This document shows, piece after piece, positions 22,492 to 33,279 of a stretch of 64,000 nucleotides of DNA. Position 1 is the first letter of the stretch. The number at the start of each line of letters is the position of its first letter. Location: positions 5,199,921 through 5,263,920 of the forward strand of contig CM030935.1 of the NCBI GenBank assembly GCA_018136815.1. Reading direction: 5' to 3'. The stretch is from Isochrysis galbana. Its lineage: Eukaryota; Haptophyta; Isochrysidales; Isochrysidaceae. The notes under the pieces were generated by a model, which was not told where the DNA came from, did not search any database, and was given only the letters and a program-made list of their open reading frames with translations. The translations under genes were made by a program, and so were the position numbers.

Positions 22492-23140
22492 ATAATAAAT
22501 AATTAAATATCAAAAACGGAATGAGCTAATTAAATATAATTTATTATAATATTTTTCACGAAAAATACTTTTGAATGAATTATTCGAATAAAAATCAAAA
22601 ACGGAATTAGCGTATGCATAATTTTAATTAATTAATTATAATTTATTATAACATTTTTACGAAAATACACTTTTCAATGAATTATTCAAATTAAAGTTTA
22701 GTGACGAAGTACTAGTAATAAAATTATTATTCAGTGACAATAAATTTGATCCTTAAAAATGTTGAATTAAAAATTATAACTTGATAGTAATTATCTTAGT
22801 AAACCTTAGTTTAAAATGAAGACTTATAGTCATAGCATCGTTTGAATAAACACATAATAGTAAAATTTATTTGGTTTTTTTTGGTTTTTATTTATTTTAA
22901 ATATTCTTAATGTTAATATTTTACTTGACGAGATCAAAATCAAAATGACCGATATTTAATTTAACTTGAATTTTTGGTTAGATTTTTTAATTTTACTATT
23001 TTTATATTACGTTTTTAATAATCTTTAATTTAAATACCATATTGTACTTGTATATTATATTTTAATATTTATCCTAGTAACCTTATGTCATTTCTAAAAC
23101 TGTTAGCTGTTAGATACTCTAAGTTTTAAAAACTATTTTT
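22492..23140. other. AT-rich island
   Basis: Roughly 650 bp dominated by A and T in an otherwise GC-rich window, with no ORF of 60 codons. It includes an imperfect tandem duplication of about 105 bp (units near 22505-22588 and 22592-22700 sharing atcaaaaacgga and atgaattattc). Base composition suggests organelle DNA, a viral fragment or an AT-rich transposon; nothing decides between them. Confidence 0.6.
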
Positions 23141-23245
23141 ACGGGGGAGAAAGAGAACAGAGAAAAGAGGAGAAAGGAGAACAGAGGATAGGAGGGGGGA
23201 AGAGAGAGAGAAGGAGAGCGAGCCAAAGAGAGGAGGAACCCCCCG

Positions 23246-23458
23246 TTTGCTATCGGGGGATTTCCTCTTCCCCCGATAGCTATCGGGGGGTCCGCTTACG
23301 GCACCCCCCAGGAGCTATCCCCCGATAGCTCTCGGGGGATTTTCTCGGTCCCCCGGTAGCTCTCGGGGGCGCTGTTGGCGATCGGGAAAAAAATTCCCCC
23401 CGATAGCTATCGGGGGCCCCCGATAGCTATCGGGGGGCGTTGGCTCCTGGGGGGTAAC
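23246..23458. repeat. Cluster of five 20-bp palindromes
   Basis: CCCCCGATAGCTATCGGGGG occurs perfectly at 23270-23289, 23397-23416 and 23417-23436, the last two abutting, with one- or two-base variants at 23319-23338 and 23350-23369. The half-site tatcggggga lies at 23251. The set is bracketed by the inverted pair accccccaggagc (23303-23315) and gctcctggggggt (23446-23458). Confidence 0.9.
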
Positions 23459-23890
23459 ATGCACATTTTCGACGCCATTCAACACACAGACCCCAAAACG
23501 TTTTCGCGCTCGTGCGAAATCGACGTCGACCACAAAAGTGCACCACAGGTCGCGCTGTGCGACGCGCGCCTGCGTTCCCCGGGCCCCGTTACCGCGGCTG
23601 AGCCGCGGTGTCGGTGGGTCCGGGTCCGAGGGCGGAGGTCAGGTAGGCGGGTGAGTCGCGGTTTTAGGTTTATGCGCTATTAAGCGAGTCTATCCACCAT
23701 GCGGAGCGCTTGCGCTACCGCGGACAGGTTTGTACCCAGCGTTAGTGTGCCTTTGTCATTGATTGTGAAAACGGGGGCGCATAGCTCACGCGTCACGCGG
23801 GGACTTGAGTTGCTTCGGTTTTCTCCCTTGGGAGGCTTTGTTGGTGCGTGCTATCGGGGTGACACAAATGGTGACCTAGCTCGCGCTGCG
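23459..23890. other. No supported gene
   Basis: A 75-codon plus frame starting MHIFDAIQHTDPK at 23459 and frames near 23699 are unrecognised. A hairpin around ccgcggctgagccgcgg lies at 23593. Confidence 0.3.
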
Positions 23891-23894
23891 CGTC

Positions 23895-24045
23895 GGGCTG
23901 GGGGCTAGAGCCAAGATATGATGGGTGAGGGGTATGGAGACGCCCTCCCATGCCGCTAACGAGGTGGTTTGAGAGGCATGGGAGGGGACGGCGCGGCGGG
24001 GCGACGGCGTGCAGCACCCGCGAAGGTGCTTCGCCTCTTAAGAGG
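23895..24045. repeat. Dispersed repeat R3, copy 1
   Basis: About 150 bp closely matching 32121-32299 in the same orientation, from ctgggggctag to gtgcttcgcctcttaagag. No shared coding frame. Confidence 0.85.
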
Positions 24046-24325
24046 TATACATGGCATGCGACACAAATGGCGCATAACTCTACTAGGACATTTGCCTCGC
24101 ACGCCCATCATCGAATATACGGCACACAGCGTCTCCCAGATAATAAAAGTAAGCTATCCGCACTCGCTGCAAGCGTCATGCTCGTCACGGCTTTAAGCGG
24201 CCTTGAGTTGTGGGCCTAGCCCGGCATTTGAAGATGAGACAGCACCATGGTGACAGGAAATTCGACGTTTGCAGTCCCGCTGCGTCTCTGCCCGTGTGAA
24301 AAGTGAGATCCCATTCGTCAAATCG

Positions 24326-25385
24326 TCACGTCGGACGCGGCCCCCCGCTGAAACCCATGTTGACCTCAGGATAAGGTGAAGGGCCAAGGAGTTGGCCACC
24401 CCATGCGCCACGGGGTGGGGCGTCGACGCCACCCGGCATCTGAAAGGGGAAAGGCAGCTGCATGGCCGGGCTGCAAGCATTCAAGAGACCTGGGAGCGAG
24501 TGGCTAATCATCGCGTGAGGGAGAGGCGGTCGACGCGCATGGGTAGTGTGGAGAAATGTGCCTTGCATCGCCGCGAGGCGAGACCAGACGCTGTGGTCGT
24601 TTGTCGGCGCGGCATGCGGAAGCACAGTGGACGGGCATCCCCACTGTGGGGCGATGGCGGCGGGCGGGGGCACGATTGAAGGCGTTTGCAACCACGGGGA
24701 AACTACAGGAGGCCGCGGCGGCGACGGGCTCCTCGCACGCTTTTGTCCTCCGTGGGTTGGCTCAACAGCATGATTCCTCTCCTCTGCGCCTTGCTTTGGC
24801 TTGGGTGCCGGTCCGCGCTTCTTGCTCACTCGTTCGACGCAAGGAATTCCCTGCTCGACGCAGCTCGAGCACGACCCGCAGCGCAGCATCACGCAGCGAA
24901 TGCGCGTCTCGCGGCAGTTGACGCAAGCGGTCTTGCAACGCTTGCGCTCGCCAGACGGGTAGAATGAGAGCTTCTGCGGCAGCCGGGCGGCGTCGGGCGG
25001 TGTCGCGGTCAGGCCAGAGCGGTGGCGAGACGGAAGGCAGGTTATCGGCGTGACACGCGGACGCATGCGGGCGCGGAAGGGGGGGGGGGGGGCGAGTGCT
25101 GGCCCGCACCTCAATTGGCTCCATCTCCTCTGGCATGCCTTTCACGAGCGAGTGTCGTGCCTCCATCTCCCTGAGCACGGCCTCCTTGCCGCGCTCGTAG
25201 CCGAGCGCAAAGCCTTTCTCGTACGTCGCATCGGTTGACTTAGCCGCCTTCGATGACAGCGACGCGGCCATCTGAGAGGGGGCCTTGACAGTATCAGCAG
25301 TGCTCGAGGAGTCAGAGCCCTCGGTGCCGCCCATGGAGTCGAACGAGCAGTTTGAGTCGTCGTCGCGTACGTCGAGGCGCTCCAT
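24326..25385 (-). CDS. Zn2Cys6-type DNA-binding protein, two exons
   Basis: Exon 1 is 25385-25110 (92 codons), exon 2 24973-24326, joined GT-AG in phase, for 307 aa. The zinc cluster at about residues 105-137 reads CKTACVNCRETRIRC, then CGSCSSCVEQGIPC: the core fits C-x2-C-x6-C ... C-x2-C-x6-C of binuclear Zn2Cys6 factors, with two extra cysteines. A basic tail (SKKRGPAPKPK) follows, as is usual for DNA contact. Exon 1 is acidic and Ser-rich with a short predicted helix (GYERGKEAVLREMEARHSL). The rest is Pro-rich without a fungal-type middle homology region. A sequence-specific transcription regulator in the nucleus is the likely role; target unknown. The chosen ATG is the first after a CT/GA-rich leader; the frame remains open further upstream through that leader. 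Confidence 0.7.
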
Positions 25386-25504
25386 CTCCGGTGCAGGGTG
25401 GGGAGTTGGTCGTAGACGGCGACGCACGCCCCCAGCCGGTCGAACTCGAGAGGAGCGGGAGAGGAAGAGGTGGGAGCGGAGGCGAAAGGGCAGCAGGCAG
25501 AGGC

Positions 25505-25746
25505 TTCTCTCCCTTGCTCTCTCTCTCTCTCTCTCCCGTTTTCCCAGCCGCCACCTCGCCAGATCTCGCCTCGCCTCCTCCCCCTCCACATACTTATATA
25601 CACACCCTTTCTCTCCCTGTTTTTCCAGAGCGTCTTCAGAGTCAGAGAGCGAGCGAGCGAGAGAGAGAGAGAGAAGAGAAGAGAAGAGAGAGAGAGAGAG
25701 AGAGGGAGAGGGAGAGGGAGAGAGAGAGAAAGAAAGATAGATAGAG

Positions 25747-25810
<64 letters not shown>

Positions 25811-25812
25811 CC
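25505..25812. repeat. CT then GA microsatellite upstream of the Zn2Cys6 gene
   Basis: (CT)n at 25515-25540 and interrupted (GA)n from 25655 to 25807, about 120-420 bp upstream of the Zn2Cys6 ATG. Frames crossing it (SLSLSL, REREKR) are by-products. Confidence 0.9.
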
Positions 25813-27060
25813 TCCCACTGCCAGCCCCTCTCCCCGACTGCTTTCGAAGTTCCAACCGGCGTGTGGCCGCCCTCCGAGATGTGACGAGCTCGTGATCCCA
25901 TCGACGAGATGCGCCGGAGCTCAGCGGCGTCCCGCGTCTCATCGAACCTATTCTCAGACCAAGCCGCGCTGAGATCTCGAGCCGCTGTACGAGCTCTCCC
26001 TCGAACTCCAAGAGAACCGAGTAGGACATAGTAGTACACGACGAAGGCGGGCGCGCCTTTTCTCTTCCCAACGACGACGGCTCCCCTTCTTCCCTCCCCT
26101 TCCCCAGCCCCCCCCTCCCGCCCCGCGCCACTCTTCGACTGGCTTCGACAAGATTCGAGCGAGATATTCAAAAATGGGCTCCCCGGAATCGCCAAGGCTG
26201 AGGAACCTTCCATGGGGATGGGCTCTATCCGGACGGAATTTTGCGGGTTCTTCCAGAGCTCTCTATTTCACGTCGGGAGGCCGATGATCCCTTTCCGAGT
26301 GCCTTTTCTCCGCCGATGCGAGCTCGTCCTTCCAGCGGGGGAGAGGGGGGGGGGGGGGGGGAGGCGAGAGTCTCGTCGCTGCTGCTGCTGCTGCGCGCGG
26401 GGGGGGGGGGGGGGGGGGGGAAGAGAGAGAGAGGGAGAGAGAGAGAGAAGCTTCCGCCACGTTGGAGACGCCACGGCTGCCCACGAGAAGCGTCTGGCTC
26501 CTTTCTTTTCCTTCTCTCTACTCTAGAGGCTTGAGCTTCTCAAAACTGCCCCATTTCTATTGGAAAGCTTGGAATTTGAGCCTTCTACCTTCTAGAAGTT
26601 GCTCCAACTAGATGAGAGCTGCCCCCTGTCACCATCTAGGCCGACATGTGCTTCTTTTTCAAAAGATGGTGGTGGTGACTCACAGTGACGTCGTTCTGCG
26701 TAAGCGCGCGCTCGAAAGTAGAGGTGGGGGAGGGTGGGTTGAAAAAAAACTCTTGTTGATCCGGAGGCCCACATTTTTTTATCGTCGGACCGGGGGAAGA
26801 TTTCCCCTCGTCCCTCTCCCCGCTCTAATCCGAATCCGAGGCAGAGCGATGGTGTCGAATCAAGCTTGCGATTGATCGTGGCAAGTCTCAATGGGGCAAG
26901 CTAGGGGCTAGGGGCACGGAGTGAAGAGAAGTCTTGAGAGAGGGAGAGGGGGAGGGAGCGCGCTACATCGCGACGACGGCCCACGAGACACCACCCCACA
27001 TCACTCACTCACCAACAAGAAAACTCCGAAAACTAACGCAACATCGCACAAACAAACCAA
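25813..27060. other. Intergenic region with poly-G tracts
   Basis: No supported gene. Long G runs occur near 26345-26362 and 26399-26420. A minus frame over 26213-25813 joins the Zn2Cys6 leader frame but crosses microsatellite and has no family signal. Confidence 0.4.
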
Positions 27061-27061
27061 T

Positions 27062-27118
27062 GGGGCTGGGAGGTGGGAGCGGTCGGCGCGCGCTCCATCG
27101 CTGAAACTATAACAATAG
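27062..27118 (-). mobile_element. LINE 5'-end fragment
   Basis: On the minus strand the sequence reads the family hairpin (aactattgttatagttt), then agcgATGGAGCGCGCGCCGA, the start of ORF1 (MERAP). It matches the 5' end of LINE copy B at 38683-38730. Nothing downstream is recognisably LINE, so this is a broken or recombined copy. Confidence 0.7.
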
Positions 27119-27119
27119 T

Positions 27120-27750
27120 TTTCCCGTCAACTACACACTACACTATGCACGATAGCCACACACCAAGACACCACACACGCCGTGTCGATATCACTCGGTG
27201 TTCGGACTAGCAATAGCAAACAAAGACGCCTCTAGCCTCTAGAGTAGTATCCTTCGCAGCAGAGATTTTTGATTTTTGATTTTTGCACAGATCACGATCA
27301 CGATCACCGTCCATTTTCCCTGCTCCTGCTGCCGAGAACACTCGACACACGCTCCACCCCTACGGTCGATCGACGCAGGCGCAGCTAGGAATTGCTTGGC
27401 CATTTTGGCGCCTTGCGCTTCGACGGCGGTCTGCCCTTACTTATTAGCGCGTCGGTGTCGGGGGGGGAAGGCGCTGGGCGCAGGGCGCCAAGGGGGGAGG
27501 GGGGTTCAGCTCCTGGCGTCGGGGGCGGGGGGAGGGGAGGGGGGAAGGGATTCCCCCCCAAACATGTATTGCAACGTTTGGGGGCTGCCTGCTGGCCTCC
27601 TGGCCGCGCAGACCCTCGCCACTCGCCACAGAGCGGCCACAGGCCGCGTGCGAGGCCAGCGACCGCTGCCTTCTGTGAACGATCGTTAGAATTAAACGAC
27701 ACATATACTACTAAATAGAAAATAGCCACGGCCTTGGGGACGCGCGCAGC
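27120..27750. other. 5' flank of the FKBP gene
   Basis: No gene is supported. A GC-rich poly-G section lies at 27460-27545, followed by a short AT-rich stretch (27685-27722) just before the start codon, a reasonable place for a promoter. Confidence 0.35.
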
Positions 27751-27751
27751 G

Positions 27752-29357
27752 ATGTGGTCGGCGCTGGTGGCACCTCTCTCTCTCTCTCTGTCGCTCTCTC
27801 TCTCTCTGGTGGGCTCCTCGGCGCTGGTGGGCAGCTGGGCGGCCGCAGGTCCATCGGCAGTGGGACGCCAGCGCGTCCGGCCGGCGCGCGCGCTCGAGGA
27901 GGGCGCGGCACCAAAGGTATGGGCCGAGGAGGGAGGGTGGAAAGAAGAGAAATGGAGGAACCGGGGGAAAGGGGAGGGGATGGGGGAGAGCGGGAGGCGT
28001 GGTAGAGGCGCGGCGGCTGCAGACTAAACGGGTGGTGACTGGCCGTTGGGGCTGCGGTGTTCGACACAGCGCGCCCACCGCCCTGCGTGCAGGCGGACGA
28101 GGAGGTGCTCTATGCTCTCGGTCTCACCGCTGCGAAGAATCTGGCGGAGCTCAAATTGCTGCTCCAGCCTTCGGAGGCCAAGCTAGTCGGTCAGGCGCTC
28201 ACCGACGCCCTGTCCGGAAGCGAGAGAGAAGACTTTGACTGGAGCAAGTATGGACCTCAGGTAGGCGCTTCAGGCAGACGGAGTGCTGGGCCCGCTTGCG
28301 TGGTGTGGAGATCAAGGCATAGGGTCCGCGCTGGAGCGTGAGCCACGCGAGCACGAGGGCTTCCTATTCTAGCAACGCTTTCTTCTACAGCGCTCCCGTG
28401 AAGCGAGGTTATGTCTCTGTGGCTGCGCGTCTCGCTGCGTAGCGCACCTTCTAGAGGACACCATAGCTATGGAGCCTTGGGGCTTGCCTCCTAGAGGACA
28501 CCATAGCTATGGAGCCTTGGGGCTTGCCTCCTGGGCGCTCTGCTGCCTGAGGGTCCACGCGATCCGTGACGTCTCGTGGTGCATTTCATTGAGCGCGGTC
28601 TGATCTGATCAAATCTTGCCTACTTTGTCTGCCTCAGATGGAGAGCCTGCTCGGCGGCCGTCAGTCTGTGGTGCAAGCCGCATCAATGTCGGCGGGTGAG
28701 GCGCTCCTCGCATCGGCCTCCAAGGAGGAAGGTGCAGTCACGACCGACTCTGGCCTCGTGTACCAAGAACTTCTCGCTGGCGAGGGCGAAAGCCCGGGTC
28801 CGCAATCGCAGGTAGCAGCCCAGGCACTTCGCGAGCGACCGCAGTCGCCCGACTACCACGAGTATCCCACCGAAACTTACAAGTTCCACACCATCCCTTT
28901 GTGCCTATCCACTTGCTCACACTGCGATGTCAAGTCCGCAGCCCGCCCCTGGCATACACTGCACAGGTGACCGCGCACTACACGGGCACCCTTCCGAACG
29001 GCGAGGTCTTCGACTCGTCGGTGCTGCGTGGCACGCCTCTCACCTTTCCACTGGGTGGAGTCATCAAGGGATGGTGCGTCGCTTACGCTGAGTGGCAGTA
29101 ACTGTCGTGTGAAGCGCATGCGTGCTAAACACGTTGCTTAGAGAGGGCGAGCAATTGCGAGATGACGCGCCCGCCCGCTCACCTCGCTGATCTCCGCCGC
29201 TGTCTCGTCCAGGCAAGAAGGGCTTCAGATGATGAAGGTTGGCGGCCGCGCCATCCTCACCATTCCCTCGAATCTCGCGTATGGACCCCAAGGCACGGGT
29301 CCCATCCCTCCCGGCGCCGTTCTGCGCTTCGAGGTCGAGCTGCTTAAGGTGGAGTAA
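27752..29357 (+). CDS. FKBP-type peptidyl-prolyl isomerase, Mip/FkpA-like, five exons
   Basis: This enzyme family isomerises Xaa-Pro bonds during protein folding. Exons: 27752-27916, 28093-28260, 28638-28811, 28967-29073, 29213-29357, all GT-AG and in phase, total 252 aa. Residues 56-125 resemble the helical FKBP N-terminal domain of Mip/FkpA proteins (DEEVLYALGLTAAKNLAEL, QALTDALSG). The catalytic domain covers about 145-252 with the pocket residues in place: AHYTG, VFDSS, FPLGGVIKGW, LAYGPQG and LRFEVELL. The N terminus is an uncleaved-looking hydrophobic stretch encoded by a CT microsatellite (APLSLSLSLSLSLVGSS) followed by an Arg/Ala-rich segment, which fits a signal peptide plus transit peptide for a complex plastid or an ER form. 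Intron 2 contains a 40-bp tandem duplication. Confidence 0.93.
28451..28530. repeat. 40-bp exact tandem duplication in FKBP intron 2
   Basis: Two identical units beginning ctagaggacaccatagctat. It lies between the donor at 28261 and the acceptor at 28637 and leaves the protein unchanged. Confidence 0.95.
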
Positions 29358-29359
29358 AG

Positions 29360-29912
29360 TTTATCATCTTCATCTATCAGTGCATGTTTGTATGGCGCAG
29401 CATGGCTCGACGCCTCGCAGCGCAGTGTTTACTCGTGCTCCCTAGCTCGCATGCCATGAGAGTGATGTGTTGTGATGGATTCGTAAGAGGAGTGCGCCCA
29501 CGTCTAGCCGTAGTCTTGGCCACGCCTTGGCCGCGCGCTTCAGCATTGCCGGAGAGCTCCTCCTTGAAGGCTATGGGCTGCTTTCTCTCGACGACAAAAA
29601 ACCTTCTTCAAGAAAAAATCTGACGACAATTTAGGCTATTACTGCGCTAGCTAGCGCAAGATCCATCGCTCACTCACACGCCATCGCCTATACCCCACAC
29701 TCTCACTCCCTTATACGTTACACGCTACCCTCTTCATTTCTTTGTCCTTTGTCTTCGCTGTTTGCTCGGCTTTCGGGGGGTGGGCCCTATTGTACTACGT
29801 CAGGCCGGGGGCAAGGGGCGGGCTGGGTAGACCTGTTGCATGACCACCTGTCACCTGCAGAAAAACGAGCGGAAACGGTCGCAAGACACGCCTTCTTCTG
29901 TCCCCGGAAGGT
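29360..29912. other. FKBP 3' flank, no gene seen
   Basis: No ORF has family resemblance. It ends at the first TSD of LINE copy D. Confidence 0.4.
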
Positions 29913-29929
29913 CGATGCCCCCGCTATGA

Positions 29930-31846
29930 AGAAAAATTCTTCTTGAAATTCGACGTCGCGCTAGCACGACCGGGACCTACTAATCAGCACTATCACTCTC
30001 ACCCCCCCTCCCATGATTCGCTTCCCACCCTCCGCGTGCGGCCCCCACGTGCACTACTATGGGGACTAGGGTGGGTCGCCATGGGCTAGGCTCTCGGAGG
30101 TGATTTTGGACGAGGGCCCTGGTCGAGTCCTATTCTCCCTCCTGAGGACCAGGCGCCGACTTCAGTGTGTTACTCCCTTCCAGTTGGGTGGAGGTGATCA
30201 GTGAGAATGTGAGAATGGACGCATTATAGCTCTATTTGCTATTTGTGGTCTATGCTTTGTACCCTGAGTGAGTGCGTGTCAGTTCTAGCGCATGTTGTAT
30301 TGCACGTTCGATGTCTTCATTTGCGGGGAAGCGACTGGGGCCGGGCCAACTCGCGCGTGTCGCGCGTACCTGGCCGACCTCCGACTGCGGCCTCGGCTGC
30401 TTCGCCAGCGGGGCCGCTGGGTTGCTAGGGGGGCCGTCTGTCGAGTCGAGCGTGGCCGGAGGGCCCTGAGCCACTCCGTCGCGAGCGGCACCGGCGGCTA
30501 GCGCGGCGCTTTGGCCCTCCTCCCCACTGGGAGTCGGGTGAATGAAATTCTGGATGGTAGCGGGCGACTCCACTTGAGTCTTGGATGGGGGACGAACGAT
30601 GAACGAAGGGCGGTGGTGCGGCGAGGCGCTCCTAGCGGCCCTAGCTAGAGTGATGGATAGTAAGAGATTGTTAGACCTACAAAGAACTCTTCCCTCAGGG
30701 AGGGAGCCTAGGCTGCTAGAGTGCAGCGACGCAGCAAACAACGACGGACAATGAACCTGAGGACAACAGGATACACCGACTCACGAACACACCAGAATCA
30801 TTCACCCAAACCAAGCAAATTATCAAGCAACCGCGACCCCAAATCACCGATAACCCAAACACGTCGCAAGGGACGGAGAGAGAGAGCGAGAGAGAGAGAG
30901 AGAGAGACTCCGCAGCGACGGCCGGAGCGTGTCTCCCTTGTAACTTCCCACGTGGCGGAGAGTCCGAAGGGGAGCGTCATGTCGCGCGACCACGGCGATC
31001 ACTTCGGATATAGATCGCAACGAGATATCCTCACGACGGAGGAAATCTTGCCGTTGAGCGTGAACCTTCTAGACGCTTCTAACGAACAACCCTGAGTAGC
31101 AACCAAGGGGAAGAAACACCAAAGGGGCCACGGGCTTGCATGTAGCTTGCATCTAGGGGGAAGATTCCCTCACCTAAGAAGCGAACCTACACCGATCTCC
31201 AAGGGAAGATGGCAAATTTAACCTCAAATCTCGAGCGGATAGAGCAACCGACTCGCTCGCCAAAACCTTGACCGAGAAGAAAGAAGCAAGGACCTACAAG
31301 CCAAGGGTAGCGGACCTAGGGAATGTGAGAGGAAATTTCCGAACGCCAGCGCGAACGCCAAACGCCGGAAGATAACGAAACCCTAACCAGGCTAAGCAGA
31401 ACCTACGAAGAACAGGCCTGGACGACAACGAAAGTTAGCAAGTCCCAAGAAGGAACCGGAACCCAACGAGAAACAACAAGCCTTGCAAGAAGCTAAATAA
31501 GCCTCCACAAGGTAACCCGAGAACCTGAGACGAGCGCGCAGCGAGCAACAGGCGACCTGGCTCCTTTGAGTCAAGATTACCCGAAAGGAGGAAACCTGGA
31601 ATCTAGACCTGACAAACAGGCTAGAAGGAACGAAACGAGAACTCGAATTCTAGGTCGCTAGGGACGAACCCTACCAACCTAGGTATGCCTGAGCTTCACC
31701 GTGTGGCCGCACGGCGAAGGACCTGGATATAAGAGCCTGGAAATCGCATCATCTAGGATGAATGCGACACCGTCTTGAGCGGCGGCGGCGGAGAGGGTGA
31801 ACGGCGCGGCGGCGCGCTCCATCGCACCAAGTATAAACTTAGTTGA
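29930..31846 (-). mobile_element. LINE copy D: short TSD-flanked element with family 5' hairpin and tail
   Basis: On the minus strand the element starts at 31846 with the family hairpin (ACTAAGT-TTAT-ACTTGGT), then gcgATGGAGCGCGCC (ORF1 start, MERAAAPF), and ends at 29930 with tcaagaagaattttt. It is flanked by identical 17-bp direct repeats cgatgcccccgctatga at 29913-29929 and 31847-31863. The interior is only about 1.9 kb and holds no ORF2; a minus frame at 30741-30250 contains PLAKQPRPQSEVGQVRAT, similar to a segment of the ORF1 copy at 50342. It is a non-autonomous or internally rearranged member. Confidence 0.75.
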
Positions 31847-31863
31847 CGATGCCCCCGCTATGA

Positions 31864-32120
31864 GACGGTTTCAAAATACCGCCGCACGTTTGCGGCATAT
31901 GTCGGCCGCGCGGGTCATCCACCTGCGGTCTATTGCAAACTAACGGATCGAGCGCGACCACTGGCTCGATATGCGAAGTGCGAAGAAACGGAAGGGGGCC
32001 GATCGCCGGGAGGCGCGGCGAGAGGGAGCGGAGGAGAGTGATGGAATGGCGGGAATGACCACCACCTCCTGCCAGCAGAGGAAGGCGGGAGGATAGGCTT
32101 GGGCGAGGGCCTGCGCGTTG
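31864..32120. other. No supported gene; includes one copy of the Pro/Ser-rich repeated ORF motif
   Basis: The minus strand near 32105-32040 carries PSPKPILPPSSAG, the motif also seen at 20.4 kb and 37.5 kb. Nothing else is recognised. Confidence 0.35.
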
Positions 32121-32299
32121 AGCTGGGGGCTAGGGCCAAGATATGATGATGATGGGTGAGGGGTATAGGGGTATGTATGGAGACGCTCTCCCATACCGCT
32201 ACAGCCGCCAACGAGGTGGTTTCAGAGGCATGGGAGGGGACGGCGCGGCGCGGCGACGGCGTGCAGCACCTCCGCGAAGGTGCTTCGCCTCTTAAGAGA
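32121..32299. repeat. Dispersed repeat R3, copy 2
   Basis: Matches 23895-24045 with small insertions (extra gatgatgat and tataggggtatg). Its last bases overlap the left TSD of the 951-bp insertion, so that element inserted at the edge of this repeat. Confidence 0.85.
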
Positions 32300-32308
32300 T
32301 AGATAGTG

Positions 32309-33259
32309 GATAGTGAGAGCCTACTTTTAAAAGTGGGAGTCAATGGTCAATGGGGGCCTCGCGCCCCCCTCTCTCCATCGCGGACACCCCCCGGGGTGGG
32401 TCCGTACAATCAACCTCAGCACCTGCCCTCTGGCAAGGGCTGGGCAATCATCATCCTGGCCCTGACCCTTCGTGGGCGCGGGCCGCGACTCGCACTCCCA
32501 CGCCCATACTGGGCCTGCCCTCGAGCTGACTCCCTCCTGCCCTCCCCTGGTCGCCAGGTATACAGAGGCCGCTGGGGGGCTCCAATGGCCAGGGTGGCAC
32601 AAGCGTGGGAGAGGCAGGGGGGGCCAGGGGCTGAGTCCCAGCCTCCAGTGCCCCCTGAGCTGCCCTTGCTCCTTGCTGGCCCTCTGGGAGCCCCCAAAGG
32701 CCCTCTGAGAGTAGGCTGCGGCGCGCCGCATGGCGACGCGCCGCAGGGAGAGGGGTGGAGGAGAATGGAGAGAGGGAGAGGGGGGGGTTTGCGACCCCCG
32801 ATGGAGTGCGGTAAGAAGCGGGTCCCGTTTACGTTAGCAAACGGGCGAAGGGGGGCGGCTGGCGACAGGAGGAAGAGAGGAAGGGAGTGGCTCAAGACGT
32901 GCTTGTGGCAGGTATCGGGGGGCGCAGTCATTTATTTCTTCGAGGACTGCTCGCGGCGCGAGTTGTAAGGGCCGTTCTGCTTCTCGACGAGAGGTCCTCC
33001 CCCCCCCCCCCCCCCCCCAAGTGTTTTTCCCGGTGAGTCGCCCGACGTAGGTCGGTCCGCCTCACTGGGTTTTCCCTCATTGTAGCTTGTGGGGAGTTAT
33101 AATGGGAGCCGGGGGTTTGCGAGGGGGGAGATTTGAAGGGATGCATATGTGTGTGTGTCTGTGCCACCACTTCAAGGCGTGCGGGCAGGTGTGCTGAGGG
33201 GTGTCGTGATAGTACCGGGCTAGTGGGAGTAGTGGTACTAATGCTCACTTGTTCTATTA
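32309..33259 (+). mobile_element. 951-bp insertion with 18-bp TSD (repeat R2, copy 2)
   Basis: The 18-mer cttaagagatagatagtg is found identically at 32291-32308 and 33260-33277. The intervening 951 bp are related to 13197-14175, including the terminal block ctagtgggagtagtggtac. It contains a poly-C run at 33000-33018 and no credible ORF. TSD length fits non-LTR retroposition like the LINE copies here. Confidence 0.8.
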
Positions 33260-33279
33260 CTTAAGAGATAGATAGTGAG

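Larger units (their letters stand above)
20639..22492 (-). mobile_element. Ty3-like module, copy 1
   Basis: Nearly identical to 61998-63760 in the same orientation. It comprises a conserved leader (starting ccgatcagacaacaacgg), a minisatellite, and a minus-strand Gag-like Ser/Arg-rich frame (SSTSDSESDGSSESTDSRRK, then KGGNFTTAGKSYHTKEGRP). The copy stops abruptly at 22492, where the AT-rich island begins. Relative to copy 2, bases about 22001-22265 are replaced by unrelated coding sequence. Confidence 0.75.

Noticed and set aside
24762-26213. 483-codon minus ORF extending the Zn2Cys6 exon 1 upstream and through its intron
   Set aside because: It crosses GA/CT microsatellite, reads through a good GT-AG intron and loses the zinc-cluster frame.
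27062-27118. A gene starting MERAP on the minus strand
   Set aside because: It is a LINE 5'-end fragment; the same start occurs at four other LINE ends in this window.
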